Part shown: in pieces, positions 1 through 8,660 of the stretch
How positions within the stretch are numbered: position 1 is the first letter of the stretch
Layout: each line of letters starts with the position of its first letter
Assembly (NCBI GenBank): GCA_047967505.1
Contig: CM106539.1
DNA length: 64,000 nt
Strand: one strand, 5' to 3'
From: Dipteris shenzhenensis
Lineage: Eukaryota; Polypodiophyta; Polypodiopsida; Gleicheniales
Made by a program: the position numbers and the translations under genes
The notes under the pieces: model-generated
What the model was told of the DNA's origin: nothing
The model's input: the letters and a program-made list of their open reading frames with translations, nothing else
Databases searched by the model: none

Positions 1-261
1 GCAAATTTTTATTATTTGATTGCCACATATAACCGCGAGTTCATGAAGCTCAAGTGCCTGATGCGCCCACATTGCTTTTCATCATCTCCCAGAAGTCCAT
101 GTAGAAGCGTCTTCCATCTCAAGACAATATGTCATCAGTGTGGAGTCCATCATGAGGCTACCCACAGCTCATTTCCACAACCAACTAGCTATATACATAG
201 CTATGCACTCACCCAACAACATGCAACAAGTGAAAAATATTTTTCCATTTTTATCCACACA
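1..261 (-). repeat. 3' LTR (first 261 bases, partial)
   Basis: Near-identical to 4330-4590. On the minus strand this is the start (TGTGTGG) of the 3' LTR; the rest runs off the window. The long acidic ORF ends inside it at 201. A purine tract precedes it at 272-284 on the minus strand. Confidence 0.85.
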
Positions 262-1826
262 TCTCTAGCAACCCCTTCTCTTCTGCTGTGACATTCATGT
301 CCAGCAGCTAAAGAAAAAAACATCAGCAAACCACCTGGATCAAAAACAAAGCAAGCTTGTGCGCTATGCCTCTGCTTTCCTCCTCCCGGATCAAAAGGAT
401 AACTTTGAACCCTCCACTGCCAGATATGCATAATCCACCATCCTCCTGGATCAAATGGAATCATTAGCACACCAATTTGATGTAGCCACCAGCTCCTTCC
501 ATGTATCCTCATCTTCATTAAGCCTCCAGGATCCCATATCTTATCCTGCCAAGATATTACACCACTCCATTGGCTATTAGCTATCACACTTGTATCATGA
601 GTCTTTCTCAGCTTCACATCAGCCACATCTTTTGAGGTTACAACCTCACACACAGATCTTACAGGCATTCTGTCCTCACTAACATCTGACTCATTCTCTT
701 GGGCATGATAAGAAACACACATCTTATCATCAGCAACCACACATGCAAAATCCACAAGGGTATCATCAAGCAAAGCATCCAGCTGATCATCAATCACACT
801 ATCACTGCCATCTAGCTCAACATGCATACTGGTGTTTTCATTCTCTTTTGAAGAGATCAATGCTAACATATCATCTAGTGCATCATCAAGAACACAATCC
901 ATCTCATCCTCTGAATCACCATCATCTTGTAAACACTGAATCTTAACCTCATCATACTCATCACAATTTGCATGCACACAATCAACACTTGCTGTCTGTA
1001 GGTCTTTTACTTTATCAGTAATAGCCACATCAGTTTCATCACTGTCACACATGATTGAGCTCTCATCTTCACTACTAATTTCACACCTCTCTTCCTCATT
1101 TGCTGAACCTGAAATCTCAGCTTCTTCAGTATGCACAATCACAGTGTCAACCACAAACTGATTGCATTCAGCCATCATATGCACATCATCACCGCACAAC
1201 ACTGGAGCATGATCATCATCTACACACACAGACTTATCCTTAGCTGCCATTAATGGGCTCTCAACATTTCTGCCATCTATCGTAGCAACCCCTACTCTTG
1301 GGCTCTCTTCTACCACCTCACACAGAACTAGCTGAGCAACACCCTCCTCCATAGCAAGTGACAAGCCTCCACTCATAAGTGTGATGATTTCTAGCTCCCT
1401 TTCATCATCAACATCCGGCTTCTTCATTTGTGAAGACCACTGACTCTCTTCCTCTGATGAGATGCTCTCTTCCTCTGTCTCACTTAAAAGATCTATCTCT
1501 TCATCTGTGACTGTCTCCTCAAGTTCCTCTTCCAATTCCAGTCGACAGCTCATCACATAATCTGGTTCTCTCCTTGCATCAGCTGAACTTCCTTCTCCTC
1601 CATCCATAGCAACTCTCCTGTTATTTTGACCTCTGCTTCTTCCTGCAATCTCTACCCAATTTAGGCTGAATGTTTTCATCAGCTCCACAGCTTCATGCAA
1701 TTCCTTTTTTAGGGAATCATCCCGCATAGGAATAGACACCGGCTCTCTCTCTACATATGCCTTGATCATTTCTGGCCTACTGACCAGGTTTTTAGGCTCC
1801 TCTTGCATACTCCTCTTGCATACCAA
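201..1826 (-). CDS. Acidic ORF of the gag-only retroelement, ending in DPGG repeats
   Basis: A 541-codon ORF that overlaps the end of the gag-like ORF by 35 bases in the +1 frame, so it could be reached by frameshifting or internal initiation. Residues ~90-420 are very rich in Asp, Glu, Ser and Val with no recognisable domain. Near residue 430 it reads SWQDKIWDPGG, which resembles the extreme C-terminus of Ty3/gypsy pol polyproteins as I recall them. FDPGG then recurs three times at spacings of roughly 20-30 residues. I infer that pol was deleted, leaving its last residues fused to unrelated acidic sequence. The ORF runs into the 3' LTR before stopping. It has no protease or polymerase motif. 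Confidence 0.6.
   Translation of the reverse strand: MVCKRSMQEEPKNLVSRPEMIKAYVEREPVSIPMRDDSLKKELHEAVELMKTFSLNWVEIAGRSRGQNNRRVAMDGGEGSSADARREPDYVMSCRLELEEELEETVTDEEIDLLSETEEESISSEEESQWSSQMKKPDVDDERELEIITLMSGGLSLAMEEGVAQLVLCEVVEESPRVGVATIDGRNVESPLMAAKDKSVCVDDDHAPVLCGDDVHMMAECNQFVVDTVIVHTEEAEISGSANEEERCEISSEDESSIMCDSDETDVAITDKVKDLQTASVDCVHANCDEYDEVKIQCLQDDGDSEDEMDCVLDDALDDMLALISSKENENTSMHVELDGSDSVIDDQLDALLDDTLVDFACVVADDKMCVSYHAQENESDVSEDRMPVRSVCEVVTSKDVADVKLRKTHDTSVIANSQWSGVISWQDKIWDPGGLMKMRIHGRSWWLHQIGVLMIPFDPGGWWIMHIWQWRVQSYPFDPGGGKQRHSAQACFVFDPGGLLMFFSLAAGHECHSRREGVARDVWIKMEKYFSLVACCWVSA
272..284 (-). other. Polypurine tract
   Basis: Minus strand reads AGAAGAGAAGGGG, ten bases upstream of the 3' LTR start. 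This is the expected position and composition for the plus-strand primer of an LTR retroelement. Confidence 0.6.
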
Positions 1827-2370
1827 GCTGCCTCAGTCTCTTGACCTTCCATTCTTTCTCTCTAGCCACTCTGACTGCATCCTCAAAACTATCAATATTC
1901 TTCAGCTCCACCTTTAAACGGAGTGAAGGCTCCAGACCAGCCACAAACCGGTCTCTCTTTATCATTTGCGGGGGTACTTCAGGAATCAAAGCCTCACACC
2001 ATAGACTCCATAGTCTACCAAACTCTATCAGATACTGATCTACATCCTGACTATCCTTTTGCTGAATTTTGCACAACTCCTTCCATACTTCATTAGGGCT
2101 CCTGGATTGTGCAAACCGTGCAAGAAAAGCTGCTCTCACCACTGTATACTCCGGATTTTGCTGTTGAGGATGAGTAGTCCTGAAGGTAGCCATCTGAGTC
2201 TGCAACCATGCCTTTGCATCTCCCTGCAAACAATAATTCAAGATCTGAAACAAAATCTGAGGGGTTGCCCTATCCTTCATCAGTGCTGTAAATTCCATCT
2301 TTTCCAAGAATCTCACTGCATTCTCATATGGCATCCCCCAAAACTCTGGAAAGTCCTCTGCCATCCTCAC
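1792..2370 (-). CDS. Gag-like capsid protein of LTR retroelement
   Basis: A 192-residue ORF with the features of the plant retrotransposon gag family (Retrotrans_gag): an N-terminal helix-rich segment, the stretch GDAKAWLQTQMATF, a central RFAQSRSPNEVWKELCKIQQ, and DVDQYLIEFGRLWSL followed by FVAGLEPSLR. These match the usual gag order of AxxWW-like, WxxFxxxFxxKF-like and L..LKQ...SVxEYxxxF-like blocks. It would form the virus-like particle shell. It ends in a basic KEWKVKRLRQLG tail, but its zinc knuckle is not C-terminal as usual: the only CCHC motif lies upstream in a different frame. It overlaps the acidic ORF by 35 bases. Confidence 0.8.
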   Translation of the reverse strand: MRMAEDFPEFWGMPYENAVRFLEKMEFTALMKDRATPQILFQILNYCLQGDAKAWLQTQMATFRTTHPQQQNPEYTVVRAAFLARFAQSRSPNEVWKELCKIQQKDSQDVDQYLIEFGRLWSLWCEALIPEVPPQMIKRDRFVAGLEPSLRLKVELKNIDSFEDAVRVAREKEWKVKRLRQLGMQEEYARGA

Positions 2371-2440
2371 AATCTTTCAACTGTCACACACCCTGGCTTT
2401 CTCAACCACAACAAAACTGGAAGGCAACAAAATAAACACA

Positions 2441-2641
2441 CTACTGAAGAAGCTCACTTTGCATCCGAAGAGCATTCTTTTTCCTACGGGCAAGCACTTT
2501 CAAAGCTCTTTGCACTCTAGCTCGGAGTCGGATCACACGTAGCTGGACTTCAATACATCTGTCCTTCCTGTGACCACATTTTCCACACCACTCACACTGT
2601 ATCACTCTCATGTGTGGATTTCTCCCCATTGCTTGCAACAC
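2441..2641 (-). CDS. Small CCHC zinc-knuckle ORF upstream of gag
   Basis: A 66-residue ORF containing CEWCGKCGHRKDRC, a perfect CX2CX4HX4C zinc knuckle at residues 18-31, followed by an Arg/Lys-rich tail. Such knuckles bind nucleic acid in retroelement nucleocapsids. It lies 70 bases upstream of the gag-like ORF in another frame, between the primer-binding site and gag. Gag knuckles normally sit at the C-terminus, so the order here is inverted. It could be spliced or frameshifted to gag, or be an independent small protein. Confidence 0.55.
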   Translation of the reverse strand: MLQAMGRNPHMRVIQCEWCGKCGHRKDRCIEVQLRVIRLRARVQRALKVLARRKKNALRMQSELLQ

Positions 2642-2684
2642 ATCTCAGAACACCTGCTCCTCCAATCTTGTAAACTGAAGTGAA

Positions 2685-2704
2685 CTGCCTCCGTGGAGGC
2701 ACCA
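2685..2704 (-). other. Candidate primer-binding site
   Basis: Minus strand reads TGGTGCCTCCACGGAGGCAG just inside the 5' LTR, beginning with the TGG complementary to a tRNA CCA end. It is not the initiator-Met type (TGGTATCAGAGC). The sequence is itself partly palindromic. The source tRNA was not identified. Confidence 0.5.
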
Positions 2705-2709
2705 AAACG

Positions 2710-4590
2710 TGGATGGACAAAAGCAGTAGAGCCTAACCCGCCTTCACAGCCACCCTCATCCACGTTTAAAACACCCGAACAACACAATCACAAGGCAAAA
2801 GGCATTCAATCAACATTTTCCTCTCTATAGATCTCCTGAGACAACTCACTCTTGGATACATTTTCTCCAGAGCCAGACAACCTCAAACAAAAATGCAGTG
2901 GACCACACAGCCCATCACAAGCAGACTCCTTCCTTCAATAACTCTGAAAGCATTCAGCTTCAAATGCATCCAACCCACAATTCATCGGGCAACCACCCAC
3001 AAAGTGGCCTCAGTTAGAAATCTTGTTTCATCTTTCCCATAGATCATCACAAGCACTCGAAATGATGCAGCCTGCCATCTCTTGCTCATCTCTGCCTTCA
3101 ATCTATAATAGCTACCTCATAGCTATTCTCGTGCTCACTCTTTATCCACTTTATATAGTAGTGACACCTAGGGCCAAGTTTCTGCACCTCCCAACAAGAG
3201 CAACAACCCTTCATATACGTGACCATTGTCAACACCCGACACTTCTGTTACTCTTCATAAAGCACCCGCTTAACCAAAAGCCTCTCTGCCCTCAGCTTTG
3301 AAGCAGTTGTGTGCTCACTTGACGACTAACTAGCCCATCCCGAACTGCTCAAAGACATGAAAGCAAGGCTCCTTGACGAATCTCCCCTGCAGTAGTGACG
3401 CGTAGTCCACCTTCTCTCCAAGCTGCTTCTCCCATCACCTCCACACAGTAGCCACGCCTAAGCTACATCCGGTAGCACTCAGCCTCCCCAGCAGAACCTT
3501 CGCTCTTGGGACCTACCCCCCGCTTATGCAGCACAATCCTTCACCTGGCCATGTTCCAGCTCTCGGCCATCCTTCCTGCGCTCTCTCAGCGTATTGCGTT
3601 CCTCATGTACTCCTTCTCCCACACCAACGTCTCCCACCGAGCTTCCATTCCATCCTCTTCTTCCCCTCTACCTGGTCCTTTTGCGTCCTCTGAGGGATCC
3701 CCCTCTGTCGCAATCCTCACCCAAAGGCCTCCCGTTCTCCTCGTATATTCTTGGCCTCCCCGCTTCATGTTCACTCACGCACCTCCTCGCCCATCGACCA
3801 GAAACCTCCACGAATCTCTAGACCTGCGTAGTCGTCAAGCTCCTTCGATTCCAAAAGCTCCCAACCTGCGCTATCAACTACTCTTCCCGTAGGATCGACG
3901 AGCCATTGATGCTGCTCTTCTACACACAGAACACACGGAGCTCATGACCTCTCGTCGTTTGAGATTCTCTCCGCAAGAGCCACGGCCCCCATCGACAAAA
4001 GTCCTCCTCCTGCTTCCATCGTAGAGACCCCCAACCTCTGAGGCATAATCCCCCCTTCTAGACTCCAGCAGCTCCCTCCGTAGAGCGATCGATCCCCTCT
4101 GGAATTCTCCTGCTAGCTGTCTTCTCCGCGTACGTGACTCCCTGCCAGCTCGTCGTCGAGAAGCTTTCTCTTCCTCATCACGTAGCCACCTGCATGCATG
4201 CTTTTTTGATTATGGCCACGTCACCTTTTGCTTTTTCACCACTCTCCCCCTTCCCTTCAAACTTTACACTAAGGCAATTAGTGCACCTTATCCAACCTTA
4301 GGCACTCCACCTTTGCACATATCCTTCAAGCAAATTTTTATTATTTGATTGCCACATATAACCGCGAGTTCATGAAGCTCAAGTGCCTGATGCGCCCACA
4401 TTGCTTTTCATCATCTCCCAGAAGTCCATGTAGAAGCGTCTTCCATCTCAAGACAATATGTCATCAGTGTGGAGTCCATCATGAGGCTACCCACAGCTCA
4501 TTTCCACAACCAACTAGCTATATACATAGCTATGCACTCACCCAACAACATGCAACAAGTGAAAAATATTTTTCCATTTTTATCCACACA
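2710..4590 (-). repeat. 5' LTR, ~1.88 kb
   Basis: The upstream boundary at 4590 is set by the direct repeat. The downstream boundary is inferred from a terminal CA on the minus strand five bases before the primer-binding site. Short ORFs inside it are not similar to anything recognisable. The stretch 3400-4150 is noticeably more C- and G-rich than the rest of the window. The remainder is unremarkable LTR sequence. Confidence 0.7.
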
Positions 4591-4951
4591 ACGGCACAGG
4601 AGTACCTCGGCGGCTCTGCGAGACAGAAGGACCTCCTGACGGCATGGGGGAAGGGGCATAAGACGGGATGGTAGAAGGGACATAAGACGGCATGGGGGAA
4701 GGGGCATAAGACGGTATGGGGGAAGGGGCATAAGAAGGGGCATAAGACGGCTGTGCTGACTCCACTGGGGTGATCTCAGGCGATGTGGGGTGGTTTGGAG
4801 TCTGTAGTGCTGACTCCTTGGGAGTGTTTAGAGTACCTGTCATATACCCGTATAACTCCGCAGGACTAGGAGGGTGCCCTAAAAGGTTATATATGTCCTT
4901 CCAAATAGATTCCCGGGGATCAGGTGAGCTGGAAGCGCTTCTTGGCCACAT
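4591..4951 (-). pseudogene. Family-2 ORF1 fragment, Pro/Ser-repeat region
   Basis: Minus-strand reading starts MWPRSASSSPDPRESIWKDI and leads into tandem copies of a PSYAPSPMPSYAPS-type repeat, before being cut at 4591 by the LTR element. Copy C carries the same protein start (WLGSSSGSPDLRESIFRDL) and the same Pro/Ser repeats on the plus strand at 37010-37320. In copy C this is followed by a segment like the DNA-binding accessory protein of family 1. It is therefore the N-terminal part of the accessory (TNPA-like) gene of family 2. Disordered, function inferred only from position. Confidence 0.6.
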
Positions 4952-5029
4952 GTTGAACAGGAAAAAAGGAAAAAAATCTATTACTGATGAGATGAGAAGA
5001 AAGGGGAAGAGAAGACAGGCTTACTGTCA

Positions 5030-5280
5030 GAGCGCGTCTATAGACGCGTTTGATTTGCGCGTCTATAGACGCATCTAACAGAGCATCTAACCGAGCGTCT
5101 AACAGAGCGTTTAACCGAGCATTTAACAGAGCATCTAACAGAGCGTCTAACAGAGCGTCTATCGACGCGTCTGTCTGTGTCTGTAAATAGGCTAGACGTG
5201 CATTTAGATGCGCCTGTACACGCGCTTTTAGACGCGCTCTGAGACGCGCCTATAGACACGCTCCGATAGACGGGATTTCT
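5030..5280. repeat. Family-2 palindrome cluster 1
   Basis: About twenty partially overlapping copies of variants of GCGTCTATAGACGC (a perfect 14-bp palindrome) and its halves GAGCGTCTAAC and GCATCTAAC. It lies inside ORF1, in what would be an intron, and resembles transposase-binding subterminal repeats. Confidence 0.75.
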
Positions 5281-5418
5281 AAAAAGTAGAAAAGGACATT
5301 GTGCCCGACACGCCAACGTGACACTGATACCCAGATCATGCGCTTCTTGGATACGAGAAAGTACAAATCTAAAGAGAGCAAACTTCCAAACAAGATCAAC
5401 TGCAAAAAGACTTACTTG

Positions 5419-5577
5419 GATAGAGGTATGGAAGGTTCTTCTTTCTTTTTCAAAGTTGCTTCTCCTCCTTGTTCGGCCTCCTCTCCTTTAAGCTTAGAAG
5501 TAAGTGTGGGTGCCTTCCTCTTAAGTGTAAGCTTGGAAGTAAGTATGGGAGCCTTCCTCTTAAGCGTCGAAACTATG
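5419..5577 (-). pseudogene. Family-2 ORF1 first exon (KRKAP repeats), start codon lost
   Basis: Minus strand encodes LKRKAPILTSKLTLKRKAP repeats followed by a Lys/Glu-rich tail. In copy C the same exon starts with ATG at 36393. Here the equivalent codon is ACG, so the start is mutated. The KRK clusters look like a nuclear-localisation signal. The 5280-5419 gap between this exon and the palindrome cluster is intron with no other feature seen. Confidence 0.5.
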
Positions 5578-5644
5578 GATCTGCTACTAAGGAAGGAAGC
5601 AAGCCGCGCGAAGTATAAGTAATGTGAAGAAAAGCAAAGCGAGC

Positions 5645-5778
5645 GCGCTAAAAAGCAAGTTTAAAAGCCGATCTATAATCGCGTCTAATAGCGCATCTAT
5701 AGGCGCGTCTAAATACATAAAGTAGACGCGTGTTTAGACGCGATTTTAGACGTGCTTTTAGACGCTTCTTTAGACGTG
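5645..5778. repeat. Family-2 palindrome cluster 2 between divergent genes
   Basis: Multiple GCGTCTAxxxx and TAGACGCG half-sites and palindromes between the 5' ends of ORF1 (minus) and TNP2 (plus). This places transposase-site-like repeats in the presumed bidirectional promoter. The same arrangement is seen in copy C at 36150-36296. Confidence 0.7.
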
Positions 5779-5838
5779 CCACAGAGTTTAAATTAAACAT
5801 TTGAAGAAGAGCAAATTTGGTGGGTTGTTTGTTTGTAG

Positions 5839-6327
5839 GATGTCTTCATCTTCAACAAGTAGCTCCAGTGAGGATGAATCCCTCCGTATCCACCATCGCG
5901 AAATGTGGTTGGAGCAAAAAATCAAATGTTTGTGTGATCAATGTCGAGGAAACATGTATCGTGCACGCAGGATTACACTGAATCATATCTCAAAGTATGG
6001 AGAATGGGATGTGACCATAAATAGGGTAAGGGTTTGTAAGTTAAGGTTGATTGAGATACCTATGGCTGTTCATATGTTTGAGTTATGATCCCGTTTTAAT
6101 TTGATACAGGATGCAGTGCCACACCCGCATATGTTACCCTATGCTCGCCGTGAGGAGGCGAAGCGTCGGCAATATGAGGTGGGATCTTCAAGAGGCACCG
6201 TTACGGATGCATGGAGTGATGGTGATAGTAGCCCTCCGCCATTACCTCATGAAGCCGTGGAGAAGGAGGTGTTTGATGATATGGTGCGGGATTTATATGT
6301 CCATCAAGGGAGGGATAATAGCATGGA
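5839..6327 (+). pseudogene. Family-2 TNP2 transposase, 5' part (copy A)
   Basis: Exon 1 starts MSSSSTSSSSEDESLRIHH and contains LCDQCRGNMYRARRITLNHI, the zinc-binding-like Transpos_assoc motif at the N-terminus of CACTA TNP2 proteins. Exon 2 begins at about 6111 after a TTGATACAG acceptor. It is acidic and is broken at 6327 by the nested family-1 element, continuing at 18410. The start is chosen because the same ATG is present in copies B (22339) and C (36083). TNP2 is the catalytic transposase that cuts at the element ends. Confidence 0.85.
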
Positions 6328-6404
6328 CACTACAACGCATAGGCCATTTTCCGACGGAAATACCGACGCTTTTTACATTAAAATTTTTTTTTTTCACGGG
6401 CGCA

Positions 6405-6580
6405 AAGGTCGCTATAAAAGTCGCTAAAAGTGTCGGAAAAGAAGCGTCACTATAAAGCGTCGCTATATAGTGACGCTGGCAAACGTCGCTATATAGCGAC
6501 GATGCAATCGTCGCTATATAGCGACACTGTTAATCGTTGCTATATAGCGACACAGGTAAACGTCGCTATATAGCGACGAT
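6405..6580. repeat. Family-1 left subterminal palindromes
   Basis: Five or so copies of CGTCGCTATATAGCGACG or near variants at roughly 30-bp spacing. CACTA subterminal repeats are the usual accessory-protein binding sites. The same palindrome recurs at 13856-13965, 18243-18320, 41846-41925 and 61753-61870. Confidence 0.85.
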
Positions 6581-6600
6581 TAACAGAAGTTAAAAAAAAG

Positions 6601-6654
6601 GGTTAGTGGGGCTAAACAGGGCTTCCTTTTGGCCCTGTTTAGCCCCACTAATCC
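6601..6654. repeat. Conserved long hairpin near ORF1 3' end
   Basis: Arms 6601-6622 and 6632-6654 (GTGGGGCTAAACAGGGC and its complement) match over about 22 bases with one indel, with a nine-base loop. Copy E has the same hairpin at 41943-41994 with a different loop. It lies about 200 bases beyond the ORF1 stop. Confidence 0.75.
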
Positions 6655-6860
6655 TTCTTTTTTTTTGTAATTACAAAAGAAAGTTTTTTATAACAAAATT
6701 TCCCTTGCTTGCAGGGTGATACAAAATTGTTCTTGTGAAATGATGAGTAAAAAATGCATATACATGTCGGACATATACAACAGTGTTTGTAACAAAATTA
6801 CCCTGTGAAAGGGCGATACAAAATTGCTCAAACGAGCGGATATACAAAATGCTACTACCA

Positions 6861-8407
6861 CTACTCATCCGAATCCGAATCATCTTCGTCTTGTTGGCCT
6901 GTTCCTTGGTCCTCGACACCTGCGTCTTCTCCCTCGTCCTCGGCACCTGCGTCCAATCCTTGCCCCTGTTGATCGCTCGCCCCTAATGATGGGACGCTTG
7001 AGCTTTGACCCTAAGAGTGAACCATATAAATCAAAAATTAGATTGGAACTTAAATTAAAAAGTGAGATTACAAGTAGGAGTAAACTTATACCGTGCGAGC
7101 AGCCACCTTAGCCCAATCGACTATCGCTCCCATTGCCTCTTGCTCAATGAACCACGGCTTTGTTCCTATCCGAAATGCATGCCGCATCTCTGCATCCGTA
7201 GGAAGACCACCCATCGCAGCTTGCTGTGGATCCAATTTATGAGAGTTAGAGTTAGCTAAAGTGCATGTAATATGTAAGTAAAACAAATAGAACAATACAT
7301 TAAATGGGAAGAAGTAGACTTACCACGGTTGCCTCGAACGCATACCGTCCGCCTGCACCAAAGTGCGAAGTACCTACGACGTCCAGCTGTCTCTTCGCAG
7401 CCCTCCTCTGACCCTCGAACATTTCGGGATGGTCCCTATGTTGCTTCTTGAAGTACTTCCAATCAGCTTTGTCTGCCCAGCTGGGTTTAGCCAACCCCTT
7501 TGTAATGGAAGTACGCAAGGTTGATCTACGATGCTTTAGGACCAAACCCATGCGCTCGAGCATATAATTGTCATTAAACTCCACATTTGTCGGATTAGGG
7601 TATCTTTGTTTTAACTCATCGATCACCACCTGCTTCTTTTGGGCATCTTGATACCGCCAATCGGTATTTATGCCGCTCTTGAATTGATGACTCATCAACC
7701 TCCTCATGGCGGCCATAACTGCTTTGCCCTTTTTATCTTCTATTATCTCTCTGGCAGATGTGATTTGATAGGAGAGATCCCCTGATGAGTAAGGGGGACT
7801 GACGGTAGCAGAGTCTGAAGGAGTGGAAGCTGCGCGACCGCTTCCGGAGCGAGGAGTAGCAGTGGGAGTAGGAGAGGGAAAGGGACCTAACTGATACTGT
7901 GTCTCCGGACCAAGTGGAGACCTAAAGGAGCGTGAGTGTGCTGACTCGTCTACATCTCCCGAGTCAGCACAACATGATCCGCCCATCCTACTCTTCCTTC
8001 CCTTGCGGGAGGCATGCGTAGGTGATGATCCCGCGGTCGAAGGGGCGCGAGGGGATGGCTGGGTGGTACGTCCACCCGTCGGTGTAGGGGAAGGAATTGT
8101 GGAGGTCCTCTGAGAGAGCAAAGAGAAGAATCTCGTTGCCTCCTCATCGCTCATCTGCACTACAAACTCATCGGGACTCTCCACAAAGCCATGCACGGCT
8201 AGCAAAGGAGTTCCCCGAGGGGTAGTCACAGTGCTACGTGGAAGAGGGGTCGGGGGGTAGTCGCAGTGCTAGGTCCGAGAGGAGTCGGACCAGGGGTAGT
8301 CCTCGGGGTAGTCGCCTGAGAGGAATCAAAGTCCTCTGGAGCATATAGATCGTGAGCTCTCCTCCTGCGAGGCTGTCCATACTCGTCGGATGAGCGACGT
8401 GATCCCA
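6861..8407 (-). pseudogene. Family-1 ORF1, CACTA accessory DNA-binding protein (TNPA/Transposase_24-like)
   Basis: Start MGSRRSSDEYGQ at 8407 is conserved in copy E. Exon 1 is Pro/Ser/Thr-rich, then contains ITSAREIIEDKKGKAVMAAM, a Trp/Lys-rich helical segment, and HPEMFEGQRRA...GTSHFGAGGRYAF. That last block resembles the C-terminal signature of plant Ptta/En/Spm (Transposase_24) proteins. A GTAAGT donor follows FEATV near 7321. Exon 2 (to ~7091) encodes GLPTDAEMRHAFRIGTKPWF. A third exon ends in an acidic tail, EDDSDSDE, with the stop at 6861. A reading-frame break at about 8230-8260 separates the N-terminal ~55 residues from the rest, so it is probably a pseudogene. It is transcribed away from TNP2. 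Confidence 0.7.
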
Positions 8408-8454
8408 TGTCTAACATAGACACAAACACGAAAACAGAAAACAAAAAAACAAAC

Positions 8455-8660
8455 ATAAGCATTCTCATAGGCATAGGCATAGGCAAGAAGAAAGAAGAGG
8501 GAAAGGAAAGAGGGAAAGAAGATGGAAAGGAAAGAAAAGAATGAGAATGAGGAAATAGAGAATGAGAGAAGGGGGAAATAGAGAAGGGGAAAGAGATGAG
8601 GGAAAATAGAGAAGGAGAGAAGGAGGAAATGAGAGAAGGGGGAAATAGAGTGGGAAATAG
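8455..8660. repeat. Purine-rich A/G tract before the array
   Basis: Near-continuous GAAAGAGGGAAAGAAG-type sequence upstream of ORF1, matching a similar tract at 13365-13600 on the other side of the array. No coding sequence is seen. Confidence 0.6.

Larger units (their letters stand above)
1..4590 (-). mobile_element. Gag-only LTR retroelement (TR-GAG-like), 3' LTR truncated by window edge
   Basis: Bases 1-261 repeat 4330-4590 almost exactly at an offset of 4329, which defines two LTRs. Both copies begin on the minus strand with TGTGTGGATAAAAATGG. The internal region (262-2709, about 2.4 kb) holds a CCHC zinc-knuckle ORF, a gag-like ORF and a long acidic ORF, in that order on the minus strand. 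No protease, reverse transcriptase, RNase H or integrase is present, so the element must depend on another for mobility. It lies against ORF1 of family-2 copy A at 4591, so it probably inserted into that gene. The target duplication cannot be checked because the left end lies outside the window. Confidence 0.85.

Noticed and set aside
3506-3892. 128-codon ORF in the GC-richer part of the LTR
   Set aside because: No recognisable domain and it lies on the strand opposite to the element's genes, inside an LTR.
1-4590. Autonomous Ty3/gypsy element
   Set aside because: Only ~2.4 kb lies between the LTRs and no protease, reverse transcriptase or integrase motif is present.
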